In this document: positions 1 to 8,832 of the stretch, in pieces | Layout of the letters: the number at the start of each line of letters is the position of its first letter | Position numbering within the stretch: the stretch's first letter is position 1 | Origin: Siminovitchia sp047228825 | Lineage (GTDB): Bacteria > Bacillota > Bacilli > Bacillales > Bacillaceae_C | Direction of reading: 5' to 3' | Assembly: GCF_047228825.1 (NCBI RefSeq) | Contig: NZ_JBFEGN010000002.1 | Coordinates: 1-64,000, forward strand | Length of the DNA stretch: 64,000 bases | The notes under the pieces: generated by a model | Databases searched by the model: none | The model's input: only the letters and a program-made list of their open reading frames with translations | Told to the model about the DNA's origin: nothing | Translations under genes and position numbers: made by a program

Positions 1-20
1 GTAGGAGGGGAATCAAACAG

Positions 21-81
21 TTGGGTCAAGAGATCCTTTGACCCATCTAACTCGGCGAATGCCGAGAGACTATTATAATAG
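21..81. promoter_or_regulatory. Stacked inverted repeats upstream of the ROK regulator
   Basis: Three dyads lie just upstream of the ROK gene. GGGTCAA (23-29) pairs with TTGACCC (38-44). CTCGGC-gaat-GCCGAG (51-66) is a perfect stem-loop. CTATTATAATAG (70-81) is a perfect palindrome that also resembles a -10 element. They could be operators for the ROK protein or an upstream terminator. The preceding DNA is outside the window, so the role is open. Confidence 0.4.
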
Positions 82-112
82 AAGGAGGAATGTATATTTT
101 AGGAGTGGGTTT

Positions 113-1243
113 ATGCTGAAGGGAACGAGTGTACTAAGAGAACAAAATAAAAGAAAAATACTAGCGTTAGTACGTAGATATCAACAAACAACAAGAAAAG
201 ATTTATTAAATGAAATGGATGTGAGCAAAAACACCATTTCACTCGCTGTAGATGAATTAATTCAAGATGGCGTCCTAGAGGAAATAGGCATCAAAGACCC
301 TAGCACTAAAGGGCGCCCTAAAATATTATTGCAAATTAAAGCAAATAGCTATAAAGCAATCGGAATCACAATTAGCAAACGAATCATTGCATACTCGATT
401 ATTAATTTCGATGGAACCTTAATTGATCGAGGTGAATTTGAAAATGATGGAACAAATGCGGAGACAACTCTTCAATTTACCGTCCAACTAATAGATCGAC
501 TACTGGAAAAATATGATCAAATCATTGGGATAGGCATTGGCATACCAGGGATTATCAATGAATTAGAACAAAAAGTTTCTATTTCCGTTCATTTAAATTG
601 GAAAGATGTGACATTAGATCATTTCTCCCGTATCGATATCCCTATTTTCATCCAAAATAGTGTAAATATGGGAGCACACACTGCTATTGAAGATGAAAAT
701 CTATATGACCATCAAAGCCTCTTTTATGTAAGAATCAGTGAAGGTATCGGTGGTGCCTTTATACTAGATGACGTTCTCATCCCCGGACATGCAGGGACGG
801 CTGGCGAAATCGGTCATATTTCAGTCGATGCAGAAGCTCCCAAATGCCGTTGTGGTCAACATGGCTGCCTTGAGTCACTTATAAATATTGAACAATTTAA
901 ACAAGAAATGGAAAGACTTGATATAAAGTGGAAAGAAAGAAACGGATTTTTTCAAGGTATAGAGAACGATGAGACTTTAGGCAATAACCTTGCCAAATAC
1001 GGCTACTACCTAGGTAAATCACTCGTCGTCGTCATCCACCTGTTGAACCCAACCGTTATTGTGATCGACACACCTTATAACCATGTTGACTCATTTCAAA
1101 ATGAATGCCTACACTACTTGGACACCCATAGCCTTCCAAGAGTGTACAAAGACACAGCTATCATCTTTAGCACAAAACGCTATGACATTAGCCGTGGCGC
1201 TGCATTATCTGCAATTATTAATTATGAGAAGTTTATGTATTAA
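113..1243 (+). CDS. ROK-family transcriptional repressor (XylR/NagC type)
   Basis: About 376 residues when started at the ATG at 113, which follows AGGAG at 101-105. An upstream in-frame start at 38 would add residues with no family match. The N-terminal ~70 residues form a winged helix-turn-helix (VSKNTISLAVDELIQDGVLE). The rest is a ROK fold with GIGGAFILDD and the zinc motif CRCGQHGCLE (Cys245, Cys247, Cys252). The DxGxT phosphate motif of ROK sugar kinases is not evident, so this should be a sugar-responsive repressor, not a kinase. The inducer is unknown. Codon use is AT-rich compared with the uronate genes downstream. It may regulate something to the left of the window. Confidence 0.85.
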   Translation: MLKGTSVLREQNKRKILALVRRYQQTTRKDLLNEMDVSKNTISLAVDELIQDGVLEEIGIKDPSTKGRPKILLQIKANSYKAIGITISKRIIAYSIINFDGTLIDRGEFENDGTNAETTLQFTVQLIDRLLEKYDQIIGIGIGIPGIINELEQKVSISVHLNWKDVTLDHFSRIDIPIFIQNSVNMGAHTAIEDENLYDHQSLFYVRISEGIGGAFILDDVLIPGHAGTAGEIGHISVDAEAPKCRCGQHGCLESLINIEQFKQEMERLDIKWKERNGFFQGIENDETLGNNLAKYGYYLGKSLVVVIHLLNPTVIVIDTPYNHVDSFQNECLHYLDTHSLPRVYKDTAIIFSTKRYDISRGAALSAIINYEKFMY

Positions 1244-1263
1244 TCGTAATGCATTCCAAAAAG

Positions 1264-1320
1264 TAAGCGTCAAAGGATCGCGACCAATTTAGTGGATTAA
1301 TTGACGCTTATGTTTTGTTT
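1264..1320 (+). terminator. Terminator after ROK gene
   Basis: TAAGCGTCAA (1264-1273) pairs with TTGACGCTTA (1301-1310), followed by a T-rich tract. It lies 20 bases after the ROK stop codon. Confidence 0.6.
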
Positions 1321-1416
1321 GTTTTCGTTAAACGTTCAAAAAGTTTAATGGCAGTTAGCAACAATCTCTGTACCAGAGTCTGTTTTTTAATACACTTTTC
1401 AGGATGATGGGTCAAA

Positions 1417-1450
1417 AGGGCCCGCTTCCTTCCGAAACGGGCTCTTTTTT
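1417..1450. terminator. GC-rich stem-loop between convergent ROK and LacI genes
   Basis: AGGGCCCG (1417-1424) pairs with CGGGCTCT (1438-1445), followed by a T run on the plus strand. A shorter T run follows on the minus strand, so it could end transcription from both sides. Confidence 0.65.
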
Positions 1451-1462
1451 CCTGCATGCTCT

Positions 1463-2470
1463 TTATACCCCCTGTATCTTCCGCGCTTGTGCACACGAGT
1501 TTCGTTCTGTAAGAACAGGCTTGAGCGGTCCGTCTTGTTCGGGTTTATACTGGCCGTGGATGCAGTCAATCAATGTGTGAACGAGTCTGTCCGCAATGGA
1601 CTGTACCGGAACCCCGACGCTTGTCAATGGGACTTCGAGGTTGGCCATTTGAGGGATGTTGTCGTAGCCGATGACGGATATGTCCTTTGGAATGGTGAAA
1701 TCGGCTTCTCGGAGGGCGCGCACGATACCTGAGCTGATGTCGTAGCTTGCGCCTATAATCGCCGTTGGCACAGGTGCGGCTGACTGCAGCATCCGGTTGA
1801 CGGCACTGTATCCGTCGAGCCACTCGAGACCCGCTGTGTTGATTAAATGGTTTCTCGTGACAGGCAAGCCCAGTTCTTCCATTGCCTTCAAGAATCCTTT
1901 GTATTTTTCGAACTGGCGGTTGTCGATGGGGGAAAAATCCCCGACGAAGGCGATGTGCTTATGCCCGAGTTGGTGCAGGTAGTTGACCGCGGTTTTCATG
2001 GCCCCTTGGTAATTGACATCGATGATCGGATATTCATCTTCGTCTTGTCCCACTCCGTAGGAAACGACGGGCAGTCCCTTCGCCAATGCGGCAATGGGTT
2101 CGTCCTCTTGCTCGTCGAATACGATGACCCCGTCGACTTGGAATTTTTTAAACGTCTCCAGAGAGTTTTTGATTGTATCAATGGACAAAAGCATTTGGTA
2201 GTTGTTTTTCTTTACAATTTCATTTATTTTCGTTACAAGTGAGGAAGGCGCCATTCTTTCGACAGTCGGCCAGATAACGCCGATTGTCTTGGAATGTTTG
2301 GAGACGAGCCTTTGGGCGGCAAAGTTCGGCTCGTACCCCAGTTCTTCCGCAATCTTGATAATTTTTTCTTTCGTTTCGGATTTCACAAGCGGACTGTTGT
2401 TCAGTGCCTTTGAAACCGTGGAATAGCTCACACCCGCAAGGGTGGCAATGTCTTTAATTGTAATGGACAT
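1463..2470 (-). CDS. LacI-family repressor, probable uronate regulator
   Basis: About 335 residues from the ATG at 2470, preceded by AAAAGGGG. The first ~60 residues are a classic LacI headpiece: ITIKDIATLAGVSYSTVSKAL, then the hinge region. The remainder is a periplasmic-binding-protein-like effector domain (GVIVFDEQ, HIAFVGDFS, SVIGYDNI). The gene sits beside a pectinase, a TRAP transporter and a full uronate degradation operon. A palindrome found before those genes also occurs once, with one mismatch, in its own promoter. I infer a repressor of the uronate regulon that also represses itself, similar in role to B. subtilis ExuR/KdgR. The inducer, perhaps a uronate or KDG, cannot be read from sequence. 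Confidence 0.85.
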   Translation of the reverse strand: MSITIKDIATLAGVSYSTVSKALNNSPLVKSETKEKIIKIAEELGYEPNFAAQRLVSKHSKTIGVIWPTVERMAPSSLVTKINEIVKKNNYQMLLSIDTIKNSLETFKKFQVDGVIVFDEQEDEPIAALAKGLPVVSYGVGQDEDEYPIIDVNYQGAMKTAVNYLHQLGHKHIAFVGDFSPIDNRQFEKYKGFLKAMEELGLPVTRNHLINTAGLEWLDGYSAVNRMLQSAAPVPTAIIGASYDISSGIVRALREADFTIPKDISVIGYDNIPQMANLEVPLTSVGVPVQSIADRLVHTLIDCIHGQYKPEQDGPLKPVLTERNSCAQARKIQGV

Positions 2471-2510
2471 ATATTTTTCCCCTTTTAGCATACCATTGAT
2501 CGTTATACAG

Positions 2511-2529
2511 CATTATAACAGCGTTGTTA
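2511..2529 (-). promoter_or_regulatory. LacI-type operator and -10 box in the regulator's own promoter
   Basis: TAACAGCGTTGTTA at 2516-2529 differs by one base from the perfect core TAACAACGTTGTTA found at 8719, 10803 and 15359. On the minus strand it overlaps a TATAAT (2516-2511), so bound repressor would block its own promoter. Confidence 0.7.
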
Positions 2530-2774
2530 AAAAAAGTAACGCCACTTTGGGGAATAGAGCAACTTTACATATGATATTAAATAAGAGTGCTAGCTTTCGC
2601 TCGAAAGAAAAACTTGTAGGTATGCTGGAATACATGAAATTTTACAACAAGTATCTTGCCAACCGTTAAACGCAGGGCGCCCGCTGTAAATGTATGTGTT
2701 ATTATCGATCCTTATCACCGTGTTACCGAAAGAGAATCCTGCTGGAAAAGAAAATAGGGCGAGCATTCGTCTCC

Positions 2775-3527
2775 CTATATAAATTTGGTCCGCACACGCT
2801 TTCGATATTCGGATGGGGTCACTCCTGTTTTTCGCTTAAATAAATTACTAAAATACGTAATATCCGAATATCCCAGCCTGTCGGCTATTTCATTGATTCT
2901 TAAGGATGTCGTCTCGAGCAGTTTCTTCGCTTCATCCATACGGATTTCAATAACGTAGTCTACAAAGTTTTGATTTGTCTTGTCTTTAAAAAGTTTGCTA
3001 AGATAACTTGGATTTAAATGTACATAGTTTGCAGTTTCTGCTAAAGTGACTTCTCCTGGCATTTTGCTTTTGACATACCGCATCACTTTTTCAACGGTGG
3101 ATAACTCAGACGGATCTGGTTCTTTCACGAAAGTATTTTCTGGATGATTATTTTTTAGACGCAGCTTTTCCCACTTTTCCAGGCATTTCTTCATATCTTC
3201 CAGTTCTACCGGCTTTAGCAGGTAATCAATAACACCCGAACGCAAGGCATGCTGTACATAGTGAAATTCATCATAGCCGCTGATCATGACGCAGTCTGTT
3301 TGGCGGTTTTCATTTACCAATGATGTCACGAAGGCAAGTCCATCCATCACGGCCATTCTAACATCAGTCATGACAAGATCAACAGAATGTTCCTTTAAAA
3401 AATCCAAGGCCTCCAATCCATTGGTGCATTCTCCAACAACTTCAAAGGGCAATCCCGTTCTGGCTATCGTATGTTTAAGCGCCGTTCGAACCCACTTCTC
3501 ATCATCGACCAGAAGGATTGTGTACAT
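2775..3527 (-). CDS. Response regulator with AraC-type DNA-binding domain (YesN-like)
   Basis: 250 residues. Residues 1-120 are a receiver domain with the phospho-acceptor aspartate in VMTDVRMAVMDG and the conserved lysine in LLKPVE. The last ~100 residues are an AraC/XylS double helix-turn-helix (YLSKLFKDKT, then IADRLGYSDITYFSNLFKRKTG). The start follows CAGGAAGTGATCGC. It lies 67 bases downstream of the sensor kinase gene and faces the same way as the TRAP transporter genes. YesM/YesN pairs of Bacillus commonly control carbohydrate uptake. Here the likely target is the TRAP transporter or the pectin genes, which is inference. Confidence 0.9.
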   Translation of the reverse strand: MYTILLVDDEKWVRTALKHTIARTGLPFEVVGECTNGLEALDFLKEHSVDLVMTDVRMAVMDGLAFVTSLVNENRQTDCVMISGYDEFHYVQHALRSGVIDYLLKPVELEDMKKCLEKWEKLRLKNNHPENTFVKEPDPSELSTVEKVMRYVKSKMPGEVTLAETANYVHLNPSYLSKLFKDKTNQNFVDYVIEIRMDEAKKLLETTSLRINEIADRLGYSDITYFSNLFKRKTGVTPSEYRKRVRTKFI

Positions 3528-3594
3528 GCGATCACTTCCTGTATAAAGAAAAAATGATTATTAAAATTACACAGTTTCCATGCCTGTAAATCTG

Positions 3595-5430
3595 CTAATC
3601 AATATACCTGTTCAACGGCAGGCGAATACAAATGACTGCTCCGCATCCTTCACAGCTTGTAATACTGATTCCATACTCTTCTCCAAAAAGGTGAACAATT
3701 CTTCTGTGTACATTTACCATGCCAATTCCTTGTCCGCCTTCCATTACATCCTTTTGTTTTAGATTTCTGCGGATTTCTTCCAGCTTCTCCGGATTAATTC
3801 CCATTCCATTGTCCTGAATTTGGATGACATACGCATCCTCCGATTCCTGTAAAGCCGTTATGCTGATTTTTGAAATTCCTCCTGAAGGTTCAATTCCATG
3901 CTTAAATGAGTTTTCAACAATCGGTTGAATCGAGAATTTGGCAATATTTTGGCTTTTCGCCCAATCCGGGATCTTGAATTCGTACTCTAGCTTTTCACCA
4001 AAACGGTGTTTCTGAATTTGAAGGTAAACTTTTGTGTGTAGAATTTCTTCCGCCAACGCTACTGTTTGTGAATGATTATTTAAATTATAGCGCAATAATT
4101 TAGCCAACGCGGCAGAAATATCTGCTATATCATCCATACCATATTCTAAAGCCATTCCACGAATGGTCTCGAGTGAATTAAATAAGAAATGTGGATTGAT
4201 TTGCGCCTGAAGCGCATTTAGTTCTATTACTTTTTGGCGGAACAACATTTCGGTTTCCCGAATTTTGGAAAGGTAAACTTCATTTACAAGTTCATTTAGA
4301 CGGATTAACATTTTATTGAATCCATTTGTCAGATCACCAATTTCATCTTTTGATAAAACTTCGACCTGTCCGCTGAAGTCTCCTTTTTCCACACGCTTCA
4401 TCGTTTTTTGCAGCTTTCTTATTGGCTTAATGATACTGCTCGCCAAGCCTGCTCCGAGAATAGCGGCAACGAGTAAGATGAAGAAAGTCGTAATAAAAAT
4501 GGTGTTTCTGATAAAAACAGAACTTTTAATCAGTTCTTTATAGGGAATAGATGTAATGACGGTCCAATCCAAAAATCCAGAATGGCTATATGTCAGTAAT
4601 TTTTTCTCATCTCCGTTTGTGACAAATGATCCGCTTTTCCCGCGAAGAATTTCATTTATATGTTGAAGAGAAGCTTTTTTCCCAAGTTCAGAGAAGTTTG
4701 GATGATAGACGTAATTGCCCTGTGAATCAACGATATACATAACCCCCGAATGCCTGATATTGACTTGGCTGGCAATTTCCTCAAATCGCTTAAAGTTCAC
4801 ATCCATCACAATAAAACCGATTGGTTTTAAGGTCTTCGGGCTAAACAGCCTTCTTGCAATGGAAATAACATACTCCTCGTTATCGTCATCCGAAAGTGTT
4901 CGTGGGACAATAACAGTTTCACCGGTGTCCGGAAGAATTTTTTGAAAGAGCTCCATATGAAAAGGCTCAATTGGATGATAAAGAGTAAAGCGGGCATCCA
5001 GTGCATCAACCGTTGCAACATGATTCAATGAAATGGTAATATTGGTTATATCTGATCTTGAGTAGGCCGCATTTTGCAACACTTGTTTGACATTGCTTTC
5101 CATTCCGCTTGACTCAAATTCCTCTTGGGTATCCATATGGAGAAAACGTTTAACCGTCTGGTTGTTCAATATTTTTAATACCTCAATCTCAAAATCTCCT
5201 ACATAATATTCAATATGAGTATTTACCTGATTTATAATTTGCCAGCTATATGAACGTGCTTCATTCTCAAGGACTACGACTGATTTCTCATAGGTAAAAA
5301 AACCAATAAAACCAATCGGGACAACAACAAGCAGTGCAGAAAAAAGAAACAGCTTGCAAACCAATGACCGATCTTTCATAAGCAGCATATGTGCCAGCCG
5401 CTTAAATGCATTTCTACTATTATCTCGCAT
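3595..5430 (-). CDS. Sensor histidine kinase (YesM-like)
   Basis: About 611 residues from the ATG at 5430, preceded by AAGGTG. Two membrane segments (near residues 25-45 and 295-320) flank a ~250-residue extracytoplasmic Cache-like sensor. Then come a HAMP domain (PIRKLQKTMKRVEKGDF), the His_kinase family phospho-acceptor region (QINPHFLFNSLETIRGM) and an ATPase domain (PIVENSFKHGIEP, DNGMGI, GIGMVN). It pairs with the AraC-type response regulator downstream. Its ligand is probably an extracellular pectin-derived sugar or uronate, by neighbourhood only. It follows the TRAP operon after a stem-loop, so it may be partly separated from it transcriptionally. Confidence 0.9.
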   Translation of the reverse strand: MRDNSRNAFKRLAHMLLMKDRSLVCKLFLFSALLVVVPIGFIGFFTYEKSVVVLENEARSYSWQIINQVNTHIEYYVGDFEIEVLKILNNQTVKRFLHMDTQEEFESSGMESNVKQVLQNAAYSRSDITNITISLNHVATVDALDARFTLYHPIEPFHMELFQKILPDTGETVIVPRTLSDDDNEEYVISIARRLFSPKTLKPIGFIVMDVNFKRFEEIASQVNIRHSGVMYIVDSQGNYVYHPNFSELGKKASLQHINEILRGKSGSFVTNGDEKKLLTYSHSGFLDWTVITSIPYKELIKSSVFIRNTIFITTFFILLVAAILGAGLASSIIKPIRKLQKTMKRVEKGDFSGQVEVLSKDEIGDLTNGFNKMLIRLNELVNEVYLSKIRETEMLFRQKVIELNALQAQINPHFLFNSLETIRGMALEYGMDDIADISAALAKLLRYNLNNHSQTVALAEEILHTKVYLQIQKHRFGEKLEYEFKIPDWAKSQNIAKFSIQPIVENSFKHGIEPSGGISKISITALQESEDAYVIQIQDNGMGINPEKLEEIRRNLKQKDVMEGGQGIGMVNVHRRIVHLFGEEYGISITSCEGCGAVICIRLPLNRYID

Positions 5431-5462
5431 ACACACACCTTGTTTCCCTGTGAGATGGAAAA

Positions 5463-5498
5463 AGAAAAACTATGCTTTAATAGTAGCATAGTTTTTCT
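5463..5498 (-). terminator. 14-bp stem-loop between dctP and the sensor kinase gene
   Basis: A perfect 14-bp inverted repeat (5463-5476 with 5485-5498) with an 8-base loop. On the minus strand it runs into a T-rich tract, as expected of a terminator or attenuator after dctP. Confidence 0.65.
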
Positions 5499-5524
5499 AT
5501 ATCCAAGTTCAAGAAAAGAAAATG

Positions 5525-6562
5525 TTATTTTCTTGCCTTATCGATTGCATCGAGAACATCGGCATAATCTGAATAATACTTATCGATTACAGATTTAACT
5601 TTATCCTGCCAAGGTGTGAGATCATCCACTTCAACTATGTTAACCCCGGCCTCTTTTATTTTTGCTTCAGAATCTTTCTCCATTTTAGCCCATTCCTCAC
5701 GTTGATAGGCTACAGATTCTTCAGCTGCTTCCTGGATAATCTTTTTATCAGCATCACTTAATTTATCCCATATGGCCTTGCTCACAACAACTACTTCAGG
5801 TAAACGCTGGTGGCCGTCAAGGATTATATTTTTCGCTACTTGGTAGTGGTTGGCAGAAACGTAACTTGGCAAATTGTTTTCCGCACCATCGATAACACCT
5901 GTCTGCAGAGAACTAAATACTTCTCCATAAGGCATGGGAGTGGCATTGCCGCCAAGTGCAGCAATCAGGTCCATATTAATCTGGCTTTGTTGCACCCGAA
6001 TTTTATGGCCTTTCAGGTCTTCAACATTTTTGACAGGCTTAGTAGTATAGAAGTGGCGGGCACCCGAATCATAATAAGCCAGTCCTAACATTTTGGCCCC
6101 TTCCAGGCTTTTTAACAATTCCTTCCCTTTATCGCTGTTTAAGAAATTCCATTCGTGTTCGGAGCTGTCAAAGATATATGGAAGACTAAAAACGCCCAGC
6201 GGCTTACTGAACTCAGCCAATGGCCCTGTACTTACCCGTGCGAATTCAACCGCTCCTAATTGAACTTGTTCAATGATCGATTTCTCATCTCCAAGCTGAC
6301 CATTGGGGAAAACGTTAATTTTAATGCGGCCATTCGATTTTTGTTCAACAAGCTCGGCGAATTTTTTATCTCCCAATACAGTTGGGTAATTATCCGGATG
6401 GTTATCAGCTAAACGGAAAGACCACGCTTTTTCGTCAGAATCTGATTTTGTTCCATCGGAAGTTTTTTCTTTATCCCCCGCTCCTCCACAAGCAGATAGA
6501 ACGAGACTTGCCCCAAGGATTGCAGTTAGCATAAAGGATAAACGTTTTGGTGACTTCTTCAT
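5525..6562 (-). CDS. dctP: TRAP transporter substrate-binding lipoprotein (DctP family)
   Basis: 345 residues. The N-terminus is a lipoprotein signal with the lipobox LVLSACGG, so the protein is anchored outside the membrane. The body is a DctP-type binding protein: SFRLADNHPDNYPTV, VFPNGQLGDEKSIIEQVQLG, KIRVQQSQ and GVIDGAENN. The family binds carboxylates through a conserved arginine, likely the one in HKIRVQQSQ. It is the last gene of a dctQ-dctM-dctP operon. Given the neighbouring uxa/uxu genes, galacturonate or glucuronate is the likely substrate. TRAP binding proteins for uronates are known, but specificity cannot be proved from sequence. Confidence 0.9.
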   Translation of the reverse strand: MKKSPKRLSFMLTAILGASLVLSACGGAGDKEKTSDGTKSDSDEKAWSFRLADNHPDNYPTVLGDKKFAELVEQKSNGRIKINVFPNGQLGDEKSIIEQVQLGAVEFARVSTGPLAEFSKPLGVFSLPYIFDSSEHEWNFLNSDKGKELLKSLEGAKMLGLAYYDSGARHFYTTKPVKNVEDLKGHKIRVQQSQINMDLIAALGGNATPMPYGEVFSSLQTGVIDGAENNLPSYVSANHYQVAKNIILDGHQRLPEVVVVSKAIWDKLSDADKKIIQEAAEESVAYQREEWAKMEKDSEAKIKEAGVNIVEVDDLTPWQDKVKSVIDKYYSDYADVLDAIDKARK

Positions 6563-6621
6563 GATAATCCCCTTTCCAAATGATAAAAATGAGTTGTTAT
6601 ATAAATTTTAATAACTCCCTA

Positions 6622-7917
6622 TTAATGGCCTAACACACGCGGCAGCCATAACGAGATGGCTGGTACATAAGTTAAAACCATCAAAATGGCAACGAGTACC
6701 AACCCAAACGGCGCCATTGCCCTGGCCGTTCTCATGATCGGGAGGCCGCCGATTGCCGAAGCAATGAATAAAACTGTGCCAACCGGAGGTGTCAAAAGTC
6801 CAATCCCCAAGTTCAACATCAGGATGATGCCAAAATGCACCGGATCCATTCCCATTGCGGTAACAACAGGAAGCAGGATGGGTGTCATAATCAGGATAAG
6901 CGGTGCCATATCCATTCCGCATCCAAGAATAAGGAGCAAAATGTTGATGATCAGCAGGACGATAATCGGATTATCAGAGATATTTAATAAACCATGTGTA
7001 ACCATCGAAGGTATTTGCAGGTACGCAATTACATACCCTAAAGCATTTGAAGCAGCAATCAAAAATAATACCATTGAAACCGTCCGGAACGTCCGGATCA
7101 TGATGACCCCCATCCGGCTGAACGGAATTTCCTTAAAGACAAAGAAAGTAACAATGACGGCATACAAAACTGCAATAGCGCCCGATTCAGAAGCAGTAAA
7201 CCAGCCTGAGAAAATTCCGCCAAGGATGATAACAATCGGCATGACCGAAATAATTCCGTCTTTAATTACCTTTGGAACATCTTTTTTGTCAATGACTTGT
7301 GTTTGTGTGAAGCCTTGGCGAATCGCCAACATGCGGCTTACAATCATTAGAGTTAAACAAAGCAAGATTCCCGGTACGACACCGGCCATAAACAAGGTTG
7401 CAATCGATACGCCTCCTGAAGCCAAAGAGTACAAAATTAAGTTATGGCTTGGGGGAACGACAACCCCCTGAATGGCAGCGGCCGAAGTTAAACCAGTTGC
7501 AAATTCCTTGCTATATCCCTTTTTTTTCATCATTGGAATCATAACTGATCCGATTGACGATACATCCGCAGCAGCTGATCCCGAGATATTCCCGAACAAT
7601 AGACAGGCAAGGGTGTTTACCATCGCCAAACCGCCGCGAACCCGGCCGACCACCAGCATGGCGAGGTTGATTAAACGGACAGCCAAGCCCCCTTCATTCA
7701 TTAGCTGGCCTGCCAGAATGAAGAATGGGATTGTTAACAATGCGTAAGAATTAACCCCCTGAATCATCCGTTGCCCAATAACCTCTAGCGGGATATTTAA
7801 ATATATCATCGTGATAATGGTGGAGCCAGCTAAAGTAAGGGCTACCGGAAAACGCATTAGGAGCATAAGAACAAAGCTGCCAAGGAGTATGATTATAGCA
7901 ATTGTTGTCGGTTCCAT
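6622..7917 (-). CDS. dctM: TRAP transporter large permease (DctM)
   Basis: 431 residues, strongly hydrophobic with about 12 membrane segments, the expected size for DctM. Family-typical stretches include MRFPVALTLAGS, FFILAGQLMNEGG, GNISGSAAADVSSIGSVMIP and GLLTPPVGTVLFIAS. This subunit forms the sodium-coupled substrate path. The gene starts 2 bases after dctQ ends and is followed by dctP after 59 bases, so the three genes form one operon. Confidence 0.93.
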   Translation of the reverse strand: MEPTTIAIIILLGSFVLMLLMRFPVALTLAGSTIITMIYLNIPLEVIGQRMIQGVNSYALLTIPFFILAGQLMNEGGLAVRLINLAMLVVGRVRGGLAMVNTLACLLFGNISGSAAADVSSIGSVMIPMMKKKGYSKEFATGLTSAAAIQGVVVPPSHNLILYSLASGGVSIATLFMAGVVPGILLCLTLMIVSRMLAIRQGFTQTQVIDKKDVPKVIKDGIISVMPIVIILGGIFSGWFTASESGAIAVLYAVIVTFFVFKEIPFSRMGVIMIRTFRTVSMVLFLIAASNALGYVIAYLQIPSMVTHGLLNISDNPIIVLLIINILLLILGCGMDMAPLILIMTPILLPVVTAMGMDPVHFGIILMLNLGIGLLTPPVGTVLFIASAIGGLPIMRTARAMAPFGLVLVAILMVLTYVPAISLWLPRVLGH

Positions 7918-7919
7918 TG

Positions 7920-8417
7920 TCAGTCGCTGCCACCTTCCAAATGATGTCTCCTCGTGTCAATGCCAATCAATTGCAAGAAAGCATAAATGATCATCATAAA
8001 ACCGGTAATTGGCATGATTGCGTACTCCCATGCGTTGGATAATTTCGTTGCTGGAAGGGTTGAATCACTCATTAATACAGTAAAATCCCAGCCGTATTTG
8101 ATTAAATACACCGCAAAAGCCATCGTGCCAAGCGCAACCACTTTATCTAGGACATTAATTGCCGCCGGAGGCAAATTTGCGGTAAAAGATTCAATGGCTA
8201 AATGCAATTTTTCGCGAACACCTATGGCAATTCCCATAAACGAAAACCAGCATAACAATAAAAGAGTAACTTCCTCTGACCAAAACAATACAAAATGAAA
8301 CAACTTCCGGGTAAAAACTTGAAGCGTTACAATTATAATCATGGCAATAAGCGAGCCCAACGCCACTTTTTCAAAAAGACTGTCGATAAACAGGCATGCC
8401 TGTTTAAGCCCCTTCAC
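7920..8417 (-). CDS. dctQ: TRAP transporter small permease (DctQ)
   Basis: 165 residues with four predicted membrane segments, the usual size for DctQ (YPMSWSEEVT-like region: FHFVLFWSEEVTLLLLCW). The start is a GTG at 8417 preceded by GGGGGAG. First gene of the leftward dctQMP operon. Its upstream region holds a near-consensus cre site but no LacI-type palindrome, so its control seems to differ from that of the pectinase and uxa operon. Confidence 0.9.
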   Translation of the reverse strand: MKGLKQACLFIDSLFEKVALGSLIAMIIIVTLQVFTRKLFHFVLFWSEEVTLLLLCWFSFMGIAIGVREKLHLAIESFTANLPPAAINVLDKVVALGTMAFAVYLIKYGWDFTVLMSDSTLPATKLSNAWEYAIMPITGFMMIIYAFLQLIGIDTRRHHLEGGSD

Positions 8418-8485
8418 AAATAGCTCCCCCTTTTTTATTCTTTGGATAAGTACCTTTTCAACAATGAAAGGCTTTCTTAATTAAT

Positions 8486-8499
8486 TGTAAATGCTTTCA
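8486..8499. promoter_or_regulatory. cre-like site upstream of the TRAP operon
   Basis: TGTAAATGCTTTCA matches the CcpA consensus TGWAANCGNTNWCA at all but one position. It lies 69-82 bases upstream of the dctQ start, so catabolite repression of the transporter is plausible. Confidence 0.55.
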
Positions 8500-8686
8500 T
8501 TACTCTCGGAAACCGTATTAAATTTAGATTTTTTTATACTTTTTTTAGGTATTGTCAAATTTGTTTAAGAATCTGTAATTATTAGAGAGGAAATTGCAGG
8601 TCCCGCATGTCCAAGCTTTTTTCTCTATTTTGCAGTCATTCCAATATATCAATTGTCACAGAATGATTATAGGCTGAAAGTTGGAT

Positions 8687-8714
8687 TTGAAAAACAACAC
8701 TTATTTGCTAGAAT
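8687..8714 (+). promoter_or_regulatory. Sigma-A-like promoter of the pectinase gene
   Basis: TTGAAA (8687-8692), a 16-base spacer, then TAGAAT (8709-8714). The predicted start of transcription falls inside the LacI-type operator that begins at 8719. Confidence 0.5.
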
Positions 8715-8718
8715 CTTT

Positions 8719-8738
8719 AAATAACAACGTTGTTATTT
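8719..8738. promoter_or_regulatory. LacI-type operator, 20-bp perfect palindrome
   Basis: AAATAACAACGTTGTTATTT is fully self-complementary. The identical 20-mer recurs at 10803-10822, and shorter or near copies lie at 15359 and 2516. It sits immediately downstream of a -10 box, the usual place for repression. Confidence 0.85.
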
Positions 8739-8832
8739 TATTTTGGAATAAAATGGAAGGGTTTACATTTTTTCTAGTGGCAGTTTTGCTTACTGTCACA
8801 ACAATTAAAAAATTATTATGGGAGGCTTTTAG

